Assembly: GCF_008831285.2 (NCBI RefSeq)
Contig: NC_045138.2
Location: 2,582,143 to 2,646,142, forward strand
DNA: 64,000 nt
DNA from: Nymphaea colorata
Taxonomy: Eukaryota; Streptophyta; Magnoliopsida; Nymphaeales; Nymphaeaceae
Direction of reading: 5' to 3'
Under the pieces are notes generated by a model. That model saw only the letters and a program-made list of their open reading frames with translations. It did no database searches and was not told the origin of the DNA. This document shows, piece by piece, positions 47,439-60,743 of the stretch; the first letter of the stretch is position 1; each line of letters starts with the position of its first letter. The position numbers were made by a program, and so were the translations under genes.

Positions 47439-49679
47439 TTCGGTGATGTGCCTTAGTTGAACAATGCCCCTTCATGCGGGGAACCAAACAAGTAACAAAG
47501 GTGCCGGATCAGCAACCATTCTTACATACAATGTTGCAGAGGGAAATAAAAGTATACAGAGTGGTATACCGTAAGGTGTAAACTAACAGGTAAAAGTTGG
47601 CTCACCAATTTTATACAGAGCAGAGGCAGATCACCATTGGTTACAGACCCAAGGCACTGATAGCTATCAAAATTACATATTTACAGTATTCTTCTTAGAT
47701 GACAAGGGAGCAGTCTTGCTGCAGTCTTCCATATGCTTTGATATGAGCTATCTGCAAGTTGAGGAATTTGTTGTAAATCCAGAGGTACTCTGTTGGCACT
47801 CTGTTAAGAGAATGGGATAATAGGTCAGCAAACGGATGTACGAAAACACATGCAAATACTGCACCGCTTCCATATGTGATGACGTCTATTTTGTTATTGA
47901 TGGTTGTCATAACCAACCCCAATTCACAGAAAAAATATGAACACCTGATAGGTGCTTATAGCAGAAGAAAATGAATAATTCATTGGCATACAAGGGCTAG
48001 CTCCAGAAGCTTCACCAGCAGGTTCTAACATATCTTCTGTAATTGTGTATGATCATTTTCATGCTGATCAGCTGATGGCCAGTGTTATCATGGCTATCAT
48101 GCCACATTTAGTTGGTTTGAACTTTGAAGTCTTTTTTCCCATGTGTTCTAAGCATAACTTCTCCTAGTCAAATTGATTACTGAAGGGCTTCAACTAAGCA
48201 GATGAGATTTTGGTTCATCAAGTGTGCGCTTTTCTACTGCTAACGGACTTAGGAAAGTACAACCCAGACCTTCAAAACCAACTTACTGCAGCATGCATGG
48301 GGCGGATGGCAGTGCTCGCAGCACGAAACTTGATCATGATTTAACAGGAAAGATTTAAAACATGGCGCTGTGGAAACTTGAACACCAGATGTGCCCGGTC
48401 ATCAAGATGTCGAACTGGTGGTGCTACCTTACTACATCAGCAGATTCAAAACTCTGTAATAGCTGTAAATTAACTCGAACGAGTCACTGCTCCTTGTACA
48501 AGATAACTTCAACAAATTAAGCTGGCCAGTGCTCTCAATAGAGGGAAATAAAGAAACTTTTAGCAGTGAATATAATCAAATTTCTGTTGATACCACAGTT
48601 AGAACCTGGCTGGTTGCAGCCAACAGATGAAAATCTAATGCAGTATCACGGATCAGAAGGCAAGAATATTGCTCACTAGTCTCCATGGTGCTCTGTGGGG
48701 AGTTAGGCGGGTTTGTACATTGTTTGCATCCCAAAAATTTGTTTTGGTTTTTGGAATGTTTAAAAAAATAAGATTTTGTTTTGAAAAGCGAGATAAAGGT
48801 CTCGTTCGTTGGTACGAGGATTGACCATTCTAGTGCCTTTGTAGAGAGTAACTAATCCAATGACTATACTTATTGTTGATTCATTTCATTTTTATTTAAA
48901 CATCTTTTTCATCATAAATATAATGTTGTGCTTAGAAATAATGTTGAAGATTGAAATTTCAAAGACTTTTAAATGAGAAAATTTTAAGCTATCATTTGGG
49001 TGATTCAACCATTTTAATTTGAGAGACTTTCAAATCAAGAAATTTTTGCAAATGTCACCTAAAAATCTTTAGAAACCAATATAGGTATTTTGAAGATGTT
49101 TTTTGGAATTAATTTATTCCCTTAAGGTTTGAAGTCGGTTTAAAATTTTGTTTTAATTTGGTTACTGCCTATCTAAAGCTATATAAAAAAGTAGTTTTGA
49201 TAATTCGTGAATTATACAAATGATTGTGAATGCATGAATGTATTGATTCTATATGCTTAGAAAATAAATTGTTCATTTCTACCATCACATACATCTAGAT
49301 TTCTTACATTGCTTGGATATTTTGTCATAATTTTTTTAGACTATCAAGCATGATTTCAACATTGGGTTATTACTTGAATTTTAATTTAAATGAAGCCGAT
49401 AAATGAAAATTAAAATTTTAAGTCTTAGAAAAAAGATATTTGGATGAATGAAAGAAAGAAAAATAAAAGAAAAAAATGAAGATATTATCAAATATATATA
49501 TGTGTGTGTGTGTGTGATCATTCATAAAAGATCATTTTAAGCCAAAAGAAATAGAGAGAAAGAGATTTTGAAAAGAGAGAAAGATTTTAAAAGTTTTTAT
49601 ATATATATATATATATTCCTCTCTCTCTCTTTAGAATCTTCTTCTTCTCCTCTCCTCTCTCTCTCTTTGATTTAAAGTG

Positions 49680-49727
<48 letters not shown>

Positions 49728-52029
49728 TAAAATCAAAAGATAACTTAAAGCAGTTTCAACTTCAATTTTCTTTTTTTGTTTTGTAGGCCGAAAAGGATTT
49801 TTAACTCATGTAAGAGCTTAGATTAAGTCTCAAGGCCTAAATTGAAAATAGTTCTTAGTTTTGAAATTCTTTTAAAAACAAATTCAAAATATTTTCATAT
49901 AAGCATGTGAACATTAATTATTTCAACTTTTACAAGGAAATTTATTCCTCCCACTGTTGGGTGTGGCAGGAAGTCAAACATATATGAAATGAAAAATTAA
50001 TAATGTAAGAAACTCTCATTGGGATCCATAATCGAGTGATTAAGAGAAATACTAAAAGTAAGAATGTCTTAAAGATATATTTTAGCATGTAAGCATTTGT
50101 AATTAGTTTTTTGAGTTGGACAAACCTTAGTCTAAAAAATCAATATAATAACAGAAAAATCCCAACCCAAGAATTGGTTCTTTCCATTTATTTATATATT
50201 AATTGGAAAATCAATTAACTATATATGAACATCATTTCAAATATAAACAATGGATACATTCAATGAGCAAAGAAAGAAATTTATTTCGATCTTAGTAAAA
50301 AAAAAAGAGATTTTATTTCACCTTGCTCATGTTCTTAATGTATTCAAAAGTAGTTTGACTTTAGAGAGAAGATTTTAGAACTATCTTGTATGACCATAGG
50401 GAAATGAAGAATGGAACAACGATTGAGATATTGACTATATATCTCTAATTAGAATGCTTGAAAAGACAATTTTTCTTCTCGTATGGTCTCAAGTCCTTCC
50501 AAATGAGCCTCTAAGGGGTTTGGGTTGAGGAAGAAGATTGCATCCAAGGTTGAAGAAAAAGAAGACAAAAAAAAAAAAAGAAAAATGAAGAGAATGCTAA
50601 GTAAAAAACTCTAAGTCTTCAAATGATAAAACCCTAAAGGTTCTCCAAGTGTTAACTCATATTCAAAAAAAGATTTGAAGGGCTTTTACAGAGAGTCTTG
50701 GAGCTAAAACTCAAAATTTAAATTTTTTGAATTTAACAATATTTTTATGTGAATTCTAAATATTTTTGAATTCTTTTGAAATAAGCACGATAGCGCCAGG
50801 GCACTTTCGCGGCAATGCAAGGCCAAGTGTGCCTTTCCCTCACTGTTGCTTCATTTTTGGGCCAATGAAGGGGGTTTCAAGCTCCTTGGCCCCCTTGGAT
50901 GGAGTCCACTTTAAGAAAATATAAAATTTATCTTAAAATGTATATTTTGAATGGCAAAATGTTTTTTTTTTGGGGGGGTAAAAAAATGAGTCTTTTTAGA
51001 TCCACATTGGGTTCATTTGATCACAAAAGTGTTTTGATCGATGCCCAAAGCTCACATGAAGGATTAGACAAGTGTTTTGAGCTCCAAACATATTTTTAAA
51101 AGTTTCGGCACAAGATTGAGAAGCAAAACAAAGGGGAGGTTTGTATGCGTCGTGCAAATAAGGTTGAAATTTGTTATTTTGATATCCAGTTGAAAATCTT
51201 GATTTGGATCCAAAATTTGGTTTTTGATCTAATTTGGACCTGAAAGCATCATTTTGTGTGGACTTGATTTCATCTATCGGGGTCAATTATGGACTTTGGC
51301 TTCGTATTTTGGATCAATGTGAAAATTTTGGATCCATGACTTGGATTTGGGTTAAAATCTTGATATAAAGTTGAATTTTGGATCTAAACCTTGCATTTAG
51401 ATTCAGACATGGGTCTAGAGGTCCTTTTGGATCTAGGGTTGAAGTCTGAATTTGGATATGGATCTAAATGTCTGGTTTGGGTTGAGCTTGGGTCCAAGGT
51501 CCAAAATTATATCCGAATTACTGTAAAAAAAGGTTGAAATAACTGAATTCTTGTTCGTATAAATGGAATGCAGTTTTTTGAAAAAATTTGGGGTGATAAC
51601 ATACATAAATTTAAATTTGAGAACTGGATCGTGTAATTGAAAACGTATAACTTGATTGTGGAGGGGTGAATACTCTCTCTCACACACACACCCACATAGA
51701 ATTAGAATTGATTCGCATTAATGGAGACTCTTACCTACCTTCAATCAATTTCCAAGGCATCAGCTGCTACTTCAACCAAAAGTCATTCCACTCCAGGGCT
51801 AACTTAGATAAGTTTCACTCGGAGATAACTTGTTCAAGACAAGTGAACCATATATAACATATCTTCCCAACAAAAACTTACAGCATTCTTAATTGAAAGA
51901 CCCGATATCTAGTATGAGAATTCAAACTCATTTACTTATTATTTATAACGATAACAATCAAGAAGAACAAGACCAGTTAAGATGCCGGATTCCTACGAAC
52001 TAAACCTCTTTACATTTTGAGTAAGTTCT
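47439..52029. other. long AT-rich spacer, no convincing gene
   Basis: The first kilobase after the PPR stop is of mixed composition and may hold its 3' UTR. A possible terminal exon on the minus strand lies at 47698-47798 (see findings). From 48.7 kb the DNA is strongly AT-rich, with (TA)n at about 49592-49616 and 49680-49727 and poly-T/poly-A runs. Stretches at about 51180-51500 are rich in repeated 'ttggat' and 'ggatct' words. No ORF shows domain or splice support. Confidence 0.5.
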
Positions 52030-52200
52030 TGTCAGGGGCTAGCCAAAAACTTTTCATGAGGGAGGCCCAATTAAAGTTTGTAAATTTTGACACGTGCCGA
52101 AATATTATTTTTCAAAATTTTTATATAAAACAAGTGAAATTTTTTAAAATTTACATGTAATTTTTAAAATTTTTCTTTTGCATAATATAGTTGGTCAAGT
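52030..52200 (-). repeat. GGCGGAGCC-type miniature repeat, copy D
   Basis: It starts tcaggggctagccaaaaact. The core contains ggcccaattaaagtttgtaa and attttcaaaatttttatata-like sequence, in the same orientation as the 42.9-kb copy. The right end is not clear. Confidence 0.6.
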
Positions 52201-52371
52201 CGATCAACATGCAAACAACATGTCGTCGATCCAATTCCCATACATGCTACTCTTTCATACTGCAAACTGCGACATTGTTGCTACCCATGTTTCAAAGTAG
52301 GTCCTAAAACTTGGAACAAAGTTTTTAAGGAAGAGGCTTTGCGTCTTGGGTGTCATGGCCTGTGAAGCATG

Positions 52372-52565
52372 AGCGAAGCTAGGGGGCCTCATGGGCCTTG
52401 GCCTCACCTCAAAAGCTTTTTTTTTTTTTTTAATTTACATGTAAATTTTAGAAAATTTTATTTGTCTTATATAAAAATTTTGAAAAATGATATTTCAATC
52501 ATTGTCAAAATTTAGAAACTTTAATTAAGCCCTCCTCATGAAAAATTTCTTTCTCCATCCCTGTG
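52372..52565 (+). repeat. GGCGGAGCC-type miniature repeat, copy E
   Basis: Opposite orientation to copy D, 170 bp away. It starts agcgaagctagggggcc, has the core 'tttacatgtaaattttagaa' and closes ctttctccatccctg. Confidence 0.65.
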
Positions 52566-52656
52566 AAGGGATTACGTCTATAACGACAAACAAAACATCT
52601 TAAAAGTCTATAGTCACAAATAACATTTCGGGCTTTTAAATAACGAAGTTTTTCTG

Positions 52657-52995
52657 AGTATAACATGGCGAGCTTGAAGAAGGGGGGAAAACAGAAAAAA
52701 TATGTAAAATTTTTAAAAATTTAAAAAACTAAAAATAAAGAGAAAATAAAATAAGTAAGAAACTAATAACACAAAAAAAGATAAGTAGATTTGCAACAAA
52801 TAAAAAATGAAAAAAAATTGTTTGACATTAAAAAAATTGAAAAAATAAAAAACAGAAAAAATGCGAAAAAACATGTTTTTTTTATCTTTAACGTTTTTTT
52901 TAAAAGATGTATTTGTTAAGTTTTAAACAGCAAGTTAACTTATCACATTTCTTTTTTTTTTTTTTGAAAAAAACGCATTTTTTGTAACTATAACA
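52657..52995 (-). repeat. AT-rich dispersed repeat, copy 2 (inverted partner at 17.4 kb)
   Basis: The reverse complement of this block aligns with 17437-17758. Just outside, 'tctataacgacaaa' (about 52577) and 'tttgtaactataac' (about 52981) are loosely inverted to each other and may mark the true ends of the element here. Confidence 0.65.
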
Positions 52996-54678
52996 TAAAA
53001 CATAGGTCATTTACTGGCACACGTTATCAGGAAGGTTTTCTATCCAAATATGCCAATCAATCACCACGACTAGAGGAATATTTAATGTTTTCCAGTAATG
53101 TATTAATTCAGGAGGGGCACCTGTTTATAATTTTATTAAGAAAGGGCCGAAAGATATAAATTTAGAAGGATTATCTGATGCGTATCGTATCAAGCAGCAC
53201 CTCTTTTGTCGATAGTGATATAATGATATAGACAAGGTTGGTTGGTACTAGTTTAATACACACACTCCCACCATTTAAAATCAATTCTAAATATTTTAAA
53301 TTATTCTTAAATTTTAAAAATAAAAGACAAAGGGATACAAGCCGATACATAGTGATGTGTATCGGTGACTCGCCGAATCGGTAAGATGCTGGTATCGAAA
53401 AACAAATGTTAACACCAACAATGGATGTCAATGTATTCTATTTGAATTGGATATCCGATCAATCAGATATTAAAAGAATTAATATTTGATTAAGAAATCA
53501 AATTAAATTTGAATTTAATAAGTGACATTTGATTGGATTCGGATGTACATAAATATTTAATCGGATTCAGATCAGATTCATTTTAAACAAATATCTTGTA
53601 TCTAATGCTATTAAATTTTGAAAATTGATAAAATTTGGTTTAAAAATTTAGATTCTGATTTGGATATAAATATAAAAATCAGATTTGGATTGTAAAATTA
53701 GATTTTGGATATGTTTTTTTATTCAAATTTGAATTCAAATATGTAAATATTAAAAAAATGGTTATGATTAAAGATATATCTAATGCTATTAAATTTTAAA
53801 AATTGGTAAAATTGGGTTCAAAAATTCAGATTCGGATTTGGATATAAATATAAAAATGAGATTTGAGACGGCTCCTTCGAGCGAGTGATGCCAGGAGTTG
53901 TTTTTTTTTTTTTTGAGTTTTACTCAATTTATATGAGTTTTTTTTTATAAAAATTTTCGGGGTTACCTATAGTCCATAACTTTAAAAAAGGGACGTTTAT
54001 GTAATTTTATTATAAAGGACACATTTTCTAATCTTTTTCCAGTATAACTTTTTTTTATCGAGAAATTACGTTCTTACTTTTTCTAGATATTTTCTTTTCT
54101 TTCTCGTTAAAAAATCGTCCTCTAACGCAAAATTGGAAAAGTGGACAGTTTGTTAGGAGTTATAAAGAGGAATAGGCTCAAAAAGGTAAATTTCGCCAGT
54201 TGAATCAATGGCGCCCGAAACAAAACACCCGAGTGACCCGCCTCTTCCTTTTGCTCGTTTTTCTCATGGAAGGTATCGTATACCAATAGGAAGTGCGAAG
54301 ACTCCGGTGACGGAACTTGCCTCGCCCGCAGCCGGAGATCTCCTTTTGAACAAGAACGAACAGGATGAGGAGGAGAGCTGCTGTCTTTTGAGTTGTTTAG
54401 ACGATGCAGATATTTCCTTGAGGTTATGTTAGAGAAGGACATGAATCTTCCTAATGAATCCTTTCTGTTGCACACAATTATGAGCTGGTGAATCATAACC
54501 TTACAGATTTGATACATTTATTATATGCAGAAAGAATCAGGTAAGTGCGGCCCTGATGAAATTTTACTGTAAATGACAGCTTCCGTCTTTAACAGATGAT
54601 GCCTCCGCTGAAGTTTTATGGATTCAGTTTTGTATCGGCGATTATTTTGTGTCTTCCTGTGAATCTTTGGGGGCGAAG
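52996..54678. other. AT-rich spacer and lyase promoter region
   Basis: It contains a 178-bp-period direct repeat (53599-53689 and 53777-53866) built on 'gatttggatataaatataaa'. From about 54100 composition becomes more balanced; this part probably holds the promoter and leader of the lyase gene. No clear TATA box was identified. Confidence 0.4.
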
Positions 54679-57600
54679 ATGAAGGTTTCTGTCGCGTGGA
54701 CGGCTAGGGAATGGACCGAATGCGTTTGGATGGCCGCGATCTGCATTTTGCTGCATCTTCTTTTATGCTCGGGAACTTACGCTTCAATTTGCTCCGAAAT
54801 TGGTGATTATTCTTGGTTTTTTGGAGTGTTCGGTGTAGGATTGCCCTGAGTTGTGAAATAGTCATTATTTCAACGTACAGATAGCACCTGTTTTACTCTT
54901 TGAATTCGATTTAGCTCGCCTCAAGATCGAAGCGCTCGCGACGAGTAGTGAGAAATTCTCAATTCCTGTTCAAAATCGCGAGCTCCAAGATCTGGACTCA
55001 GCTTCGAGTTTAGTGCTTCAGTGTCTTCTGTCTCTCACTCATCCCAAAACCGAAGCCTGCGGTTGTTGTTTAGGGCTCGTAATGTCTTTGTGAGCCTCTC
55101 GATTCCCCTTTTTCGTACGGTTTGTGATCAGGCAGTGGTCTTACCTTTTTCTTCTACAACCATTTCTTCTGACGGAAAAAGAAACTCCGTATTTTTCTGT
55201 AAGATTGAAATGTGCTCGTTTTTATCGTCCAGTTCTGAGCTCTCGATCATGCATTGACGTAGTGGTGAGCGTCTTCTTTTCCTTCCTTTCTTTCCTTCTT
55301 TCACCTCCCTGAATGGTAAAGAATTTGGCGGTAAAGGATGTAGATTTCATCGATTTACCACCGACTTCCAAAGAGTGTAGCTACGTGCTCGTGTGCGTAC
55401 CCTGCAGATTAAAGACCGGATTTCCGCCGTTCCTCTTTTCTTCACGAGTAGAAAATTGTTTTGGGAAAAGCCGTTCGATGCTTTGTTGCATCCGAAAGTG
55501 GAAAAAGGAGATCAAGCCAAACGGGATCACTGAAAGGCCATGGAGAAGGCAGTCTGCTTTCATTCTTCTGCTTCCCTCCACGATTCACGACTCTCCTTCG
55601 TTTTCTCCTGCGCGCACGTCAGACGGGTTTCTTCCTCTTCCCTTTTCTGTTTCACGATGGTTGCCCACTGGGTTGCCGTTTGCTCGGTTCGCCGTCTGCA
55701 GTTGGCTTTGCCACTGTCCTGCTGTTCGGTTAGTGTCGCTGGGTTTGTTTGTTGCTTCTCCGTTTGCCTTGGATGTCCGGCGGTTTTTCTAGTGATTTTC
55801 TTTGAGAAGCGTCACTTTTTGGAAGTATAATATCTGCCGATCTTTTTATCTTCCACTGGAAGTGAAATTTTTGTTGGTAACGTTGATATATTACTTTGGT
55901 TTAACTTTCCACACACACACACACACGCACGCACAATTAAAAAATATGTATGAGAATTAGTCATGGACCATTTGATCAATATGACCAGACTGCTCATAAT
56001 TGTTTATGCATAAGAATGATTTTAAAGAGCGATTTACATTTTGTTCAAAATTTTATTTTATATGTGGCAACGTGTAACTAATCCAATGAAACGTTGCGAC
56101 ATCCACCGGTGTTTCTCATATTTCTCCTAGTGATCTGGGTGTGTGTTGATCTCATGCATTATTTCGTCTTTGACAGTACTACACCTTCGCTTGAATGCGA
56201 AACTTTTTGTTTGTAAATTTCATGTCTGAATCAAATAATAATAACAATAACTAGTGCGGCGTCATTTCATTAATAAAGGCCGGGAGACAATCGCCCCGTA
56301 TCCTTCATTGGAACTAGACTACCAGTGCGGCTTTCTTTCTTTCTGCTTCTTCTTTGTCAATGACTATACTTTTGTAGGATATTTAACTCTGTTGTTGTGC
56401 CATATTGGTTTTAGGGTTGTAAACTTTTGGTGTAATTCAGCATTTGTTTTTGATAAACACAAGATCATATGTAGAAAATCTTTTTTCCTATGGATCATTT
56501 AGTTTCAGTTTTCTAGTTGGACAACATGGAAGCTTGGAATCGTACACCATCTATTTTCAATGTGTATATTCCGAATTGGTGATTTAACTGAATTCCACTG
56601 ACAGTGCTGCTTTTCAGGCTGCGCAAGGAGGAGCTCCAACTTGACACCAACGGCTGCTTCCCGTGGTGTAACCCTGGAGATTCAGGACCGCCATGTATGA
56701 ATCTCACTTCTCCTTGGTCCTATCATTTGCAAAGGCGTTTAACTTTTGAAAAATAATAAATATTTAGTTTTGTTGCCTTAGCATAGCTCCTTGGACTAGT
56801 TGCTGGAGTGCGGCTAGTCATTGGTCTTGTCGCTTAGTAAAATCCTAAGCAACACTTTATGTTATATTTCCATAAAGAGAATAATGTATTGGCCAGAAAA
56901 TACCATATATGCTGAATTCTTAATTCAAATTAAGATATTCAACTTAAGTGCAAGATTACATATACTGACGTAATTTGATAAAAGTTCGTTCACCCTATGA
57001 TGTTATTGAAAAACAATATAAGTGAACATGCAACTCTTAAGTATCTCAACCAAGCTGCTTTCCTTTTCTAGCAGGTGGTGATTGGCAATGGGATCGTTCA
57101 AGTCACGGTGTCTAAGCCCGAGGGAATAGTAACGGGAATAAAGTATAATCGCCTTGACAATTTGCTAGAGATCGACCAAGAAGGGGCGACGGGAGGGTAA
57201 AAATCTCTTCTCTCTCTCTCTGCCTATGGACTTTTTTTTTTCTCAAGATCCTTGCCGTGACTGGGTTGTGGTGGTGGTAGCACATCCACATTTCGATCAG
57301 CATGGAGTTATGCTTTTGTACCAAAAATGAGCGTGGGATGTATACACTTGGGGTACAATAACTTTCCACACTCCCCAAAAGGTACCTCCTTTCTGACCCT
57401 GACAGTGAGACAGCCAGTCTTCCTCCAAGTTATAAGCTCCCGCACACTTTGACAAGGCGTGCCCCAGTGTAACTCGGGCCAGAAAATTAGGTGTTTGGCG
57501 GGCTCGTGTTGACTTATTTGCTTTGACTTATTTTTAATATTATTTTTATTGATATATATATATAATTATATGTATTTTATTATAATATATATATATATAT

Positions 57601-60600
57601 AATATTCTAACTTGGGCAGGCTGGGGCCAGGCTCAGGTTTTGAATAGTTGACTGTGCCCAAGCCTCAGTCACGAGCTATGGTCAGGCCTAAGTCCAACTC
57701 CTTATTAAGTGGACTCAAGCCCAACCTCACTAACACACAATTATAGGTTTCAGTTGATAATAAGAACCCATAGAAGGCATATAGTGCTTTTGAAGACTTC
57801 TTGATTATTACTTTCCTTCTCTTCATAACTCAAAGACTTTTTTTTTTCCTGGACCAGTTTGTTTTGGGATGAGAATCATGATAATCTAAAGTTTTAAATA
57901 TTATAAGCCAAAGTTAGAGCACTTTTGCAAAATTTCATCTTTAGATGTAACTTTGAATTATTCCAAAACTGGGGCACTCCTTTTTTTTTATCTCGTCATC
58001 TTGAGAAACAATATCGCAGCGAGCCAGCGAGTGCTTGTTTTTCACTTGTTGGCTTTGGATGGAGCTTTGAGGTGGATGTAACAAGCTTTGACAGTGAACG
58101 ATCAAATTGAAAAAAGAAAAATACAAATGATATCACTAAGAAGCTTGATAAGTTATCTTTTTCCCCGCATAATGAATAAACCCCTTTTACGTTTGGAGAC
58201 ATCTCATGAATGTCAGTTGATGTATAAAGATCCATTATAACTTGAAAGGACTATAAATTGTTCATCTATGTAAAGAACCCTTTTTTTTCCTCCCAGAGGA
58301 GCTTATGGCTCGTGGATATTTTTACAGGTACTGGGATCTATACTGGAATGAACCAAATGGCCCAGGAATCTCTGATGTGTAAGCAGACAGATTATTAAAA
58401 AGTCTATGTTAATACGCCAGAGATTGGTTCTTAAGTCTCTGATTCTGTGGTTCGGTTCTCGTAGTTGGGTTTGGATCAGCTGCAATTGGACCATTGTGTT
58501 TTAGAAACCAAATTTTTGAAGATTTTTCCTTGAACAGTTTAACTACGTGGATATGTTTTACATGGATCAGGATCAAGAAATTGTCCTTTAGATCACTTTA
58601 TCTGAATACAAAAACATTGTTTCGTAAAAACTTGCAGTTCGAAATCTGAAGTTTCTAATATTCTTTTATTAGAGTTTATGAAATTCTACCATCATCTCTG
58701 CGTAAAGTGACGCATTGGTTTTACATATGAAGATTACGCCATGGTATTCCCAACAAAAATTTGGAATAGAACTAAAGTGTTGATTCCGATCTGAACTAAC
58801 ACAGAAACACTTGAAACCTCGTTGGCTTGCAAGGGGGAGCCGTACTAGATCATATCAAGCCAAAAGTTTAGATTATCTCCAAAAGCAGATGAGTTCAGAC
58901 TTTTGATACGGATCCGAGTTTATTTGTGCGAAAATTCGCCTTTGGGTGTCTTCAGGGCAGGGCCAAGGCAGGGGCCGCTTTGGCCCTGGCCCTACCTCAA
59001 TTTTTTTTTTAAAAATTATATGTAAATTTTAGAAAATTTCATTTGTTTTATATAAAAATTTTGAAAAAATGATGTTTAAACCCTACTCAAAATTTAGAAA
59101 CTTTAATTCAGCCCCCTTATAAAAAATTTGTAGTTTAGAAACAAATGTGCCAATTGATGAGTAGTAGCTGCTTGTTTTTAAATACTTGTAATATTTTAAG
59201 AACATATCTCTTTGATTTTTTTTCTCATGAAATGATTTTTCTTTTTATTATTTTTGACCGACTTTGACCGATTCAGCTGAATCGGCCGATTGCTTGGGCG
59301 CCTGAATTGACTGGAAAACTGGTTGGGGTTGATCCGATTGCTTTCTAATTAACAAACAGTACCCCAAGAAGATTTATGAAAGAACAATATTGCAGGATAA
59401 AGGGTACAGATTTTAGTGTGGTCTTACAGAATGAAAGCCAGATTGAGGTCTCCTTCAAAAGAACATGGAATTCTTCTCTGACAGGCAAGCTTGCTCCTCT
59501 CAATATAGATAAAAGGTTTCTCTCTCTCTCTCTCTCTCTCACATGAAACATAACTAAGACCATCGACTTGGAAAACTTTGTTAGTGGTTGAAATGTGAGA
59601 TAATGATATCTAAGAGGAAACCAACATTTGGTCTGTATCCTAGACTTGCAAGATACTAATATGCAATTACCACTTTGGTAAAAGAGAGATTTATAAAATA
59701 ATACATGCAAACATGCAGAAATCATGAAAATAAAGGCAGCCTTTTGAGGAAAAAGGGCTTCCTCAAATGGACATAGGGTAGTAGGTCAAATTAATTAGTG
59801 AGGTTTGACGTATTTACTACTAATAATTTTACTGATTAATTCCTTAATTTCGCTAGATTATGTTGTGGATGTGTATCAACAGTTTTGGGCTTTATGTAGG
59901 TTTATCTTGCTTAGTGGTCAGTCAGGATTTTACAGCTATGCGATCTTTGAACACTTGGGAGGGTGGCCTGACTTCGATGTTGCAGAGATAAGGATCGCTT
60001 TTAAGCTAAGGAAAAACATGTATAGTTGATCTCTCATCACTCTTTGCTGGTAGTTACTTTCTTGTTTCCTCTATTGGAATGAGTTTAGTGAAGGATTAGT
60101 TTGAGTGGTGCTCTCATCATAAACTTGGTTCAGTCCTTTTGCAATTTTTCTTCCAACTGAAAGTTCTTGAATTGTCAATGGACGTTTAGATTCCACTACA
60201 TGGCCATAGCAGACGATCGCCAGAGGATAATGCCCATGCCGGATGATCGTTTGCCTGGACGTGGTCAACCGTTGGCTTACCCTGAAGCAGTGCTGCTAGT
60301 GAATCCGATCAATCCTGACCTTAAAGGGGAGGTGAGAAAGCTTTAGAACTGCAGGAAACTGCATACTTTTCTCTTCAACAAGCTTCTCAACTCTAAGCCA
60401 TTTTATCTTCCTAGCACAGGCATGTTAAGACATTGTCAACACTTAAACCATCGAAGTTGTTTCAGAGTCTCTGACTAATTAAATTGGTTTCCTCCGTATG
60501 CCATTTTCCACTATATATTGCTGTCGGCTCTCTCTCTCCAAATTCTTAGGGGCTAAGAGTTCAGAAAACCAGGTGGATGATAAATACCAGTATTCCTGTG

Positions 60601-60743
60601 ATAATGAGGACAACAGAGTTCACGGATGGATCTCCAGCGACCCGCCCATCGGATTCTGGTGCATCACGCCCAGCGATGAGTTCCGAACCGGAGGCCCCGT
60701 CAAGCAGGACCTCACTTCTCACGTCGGTCCTACCACTCTTGCT
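54679..60743 (+). CDS. rhamnogalacturonan lyase (PL4), first eight exons
   Basis: This secreted pectin-degrading enzyme cleaves the rhamnogalacturonan I backbone in cell walls by beta-elimination. Exons: 54679-54802, 56618-56694, 57075-57196, 58328-58378, 59396-59515, 59900-60019, 60190-60331, 60573-60743. All phases join without a stop, giving 309 residues. Residues 1 to about 36 include a hydrophobic signal segment (CVWMAAICILLHLLLCSGTYA). Family blocks follow: RGVTLEIQDRHVVIGNGIVQ, GIVTGIKYNRLDNLLE, YWDLYWNEPNGPG, LNIDKRFILLSGQSGFYSYA, FHYMAIADDRQRIMPMPDDR, YPEAVLLVNP and GFWCITPSDEFRTGGPVKQD. The next exon, expected to read like an FISAHYTGEDL block, is not in the window: exon 8 is followed by an intron in which a Copia element sits. 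Plant members have about 600-650 residues, so about half the protein lies to the right. The ATG was chosen because the upstream in-frame codon is GTG. Confidence 0.92.
54803..56617. other. intron 1 of the lyase gene
   Basis: This 1.8-kb intron contains several overlapping short ORFs (for example 55313-55792) in a pyrimidine-rich, exon-like composition, plus a short (CA)n tract near 55910-55928. None has a recognisable domain. An alternative first exon or promoter within it is possible but unproven. Confidence 0.4.
57465..57712. repeat. GGGCC-ended AT-core repeat in lyase intron 3
   Basis: GC-rich flanks (ctcgggccagaaa, ggcgggctcgtg; gggcaggctggggccaggc, caagcctcagtcacgagc) bracket a (TA)n-rich core at about 57553-57602. 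The layout matches the repeat at 22556-22858. Confidence 0.45.
58957..59128 (+). repeat. GGCGGAGCC-type miniature repeat, copy F, in lyase intron 4
   Basis: It starts cagggcagggccaaggcagg. The core reads 'ttatatgtaaattttagaaa' and 'gttttatataaaaattttga', then 'tttaattcagccccctt'. The right terminus is worn. It lies in the sense orientation inside the intron between exons 4 and 5. Confidence 0.65.

Noticed and set aside
55313-55792. 159-residue ORF in lyase intron 1
   Set aside because: It overlaps two other frames of similar length, is rich in Ser/Phe/Leu from pyrimidine-rich DNA and lies between two well-supported exons.
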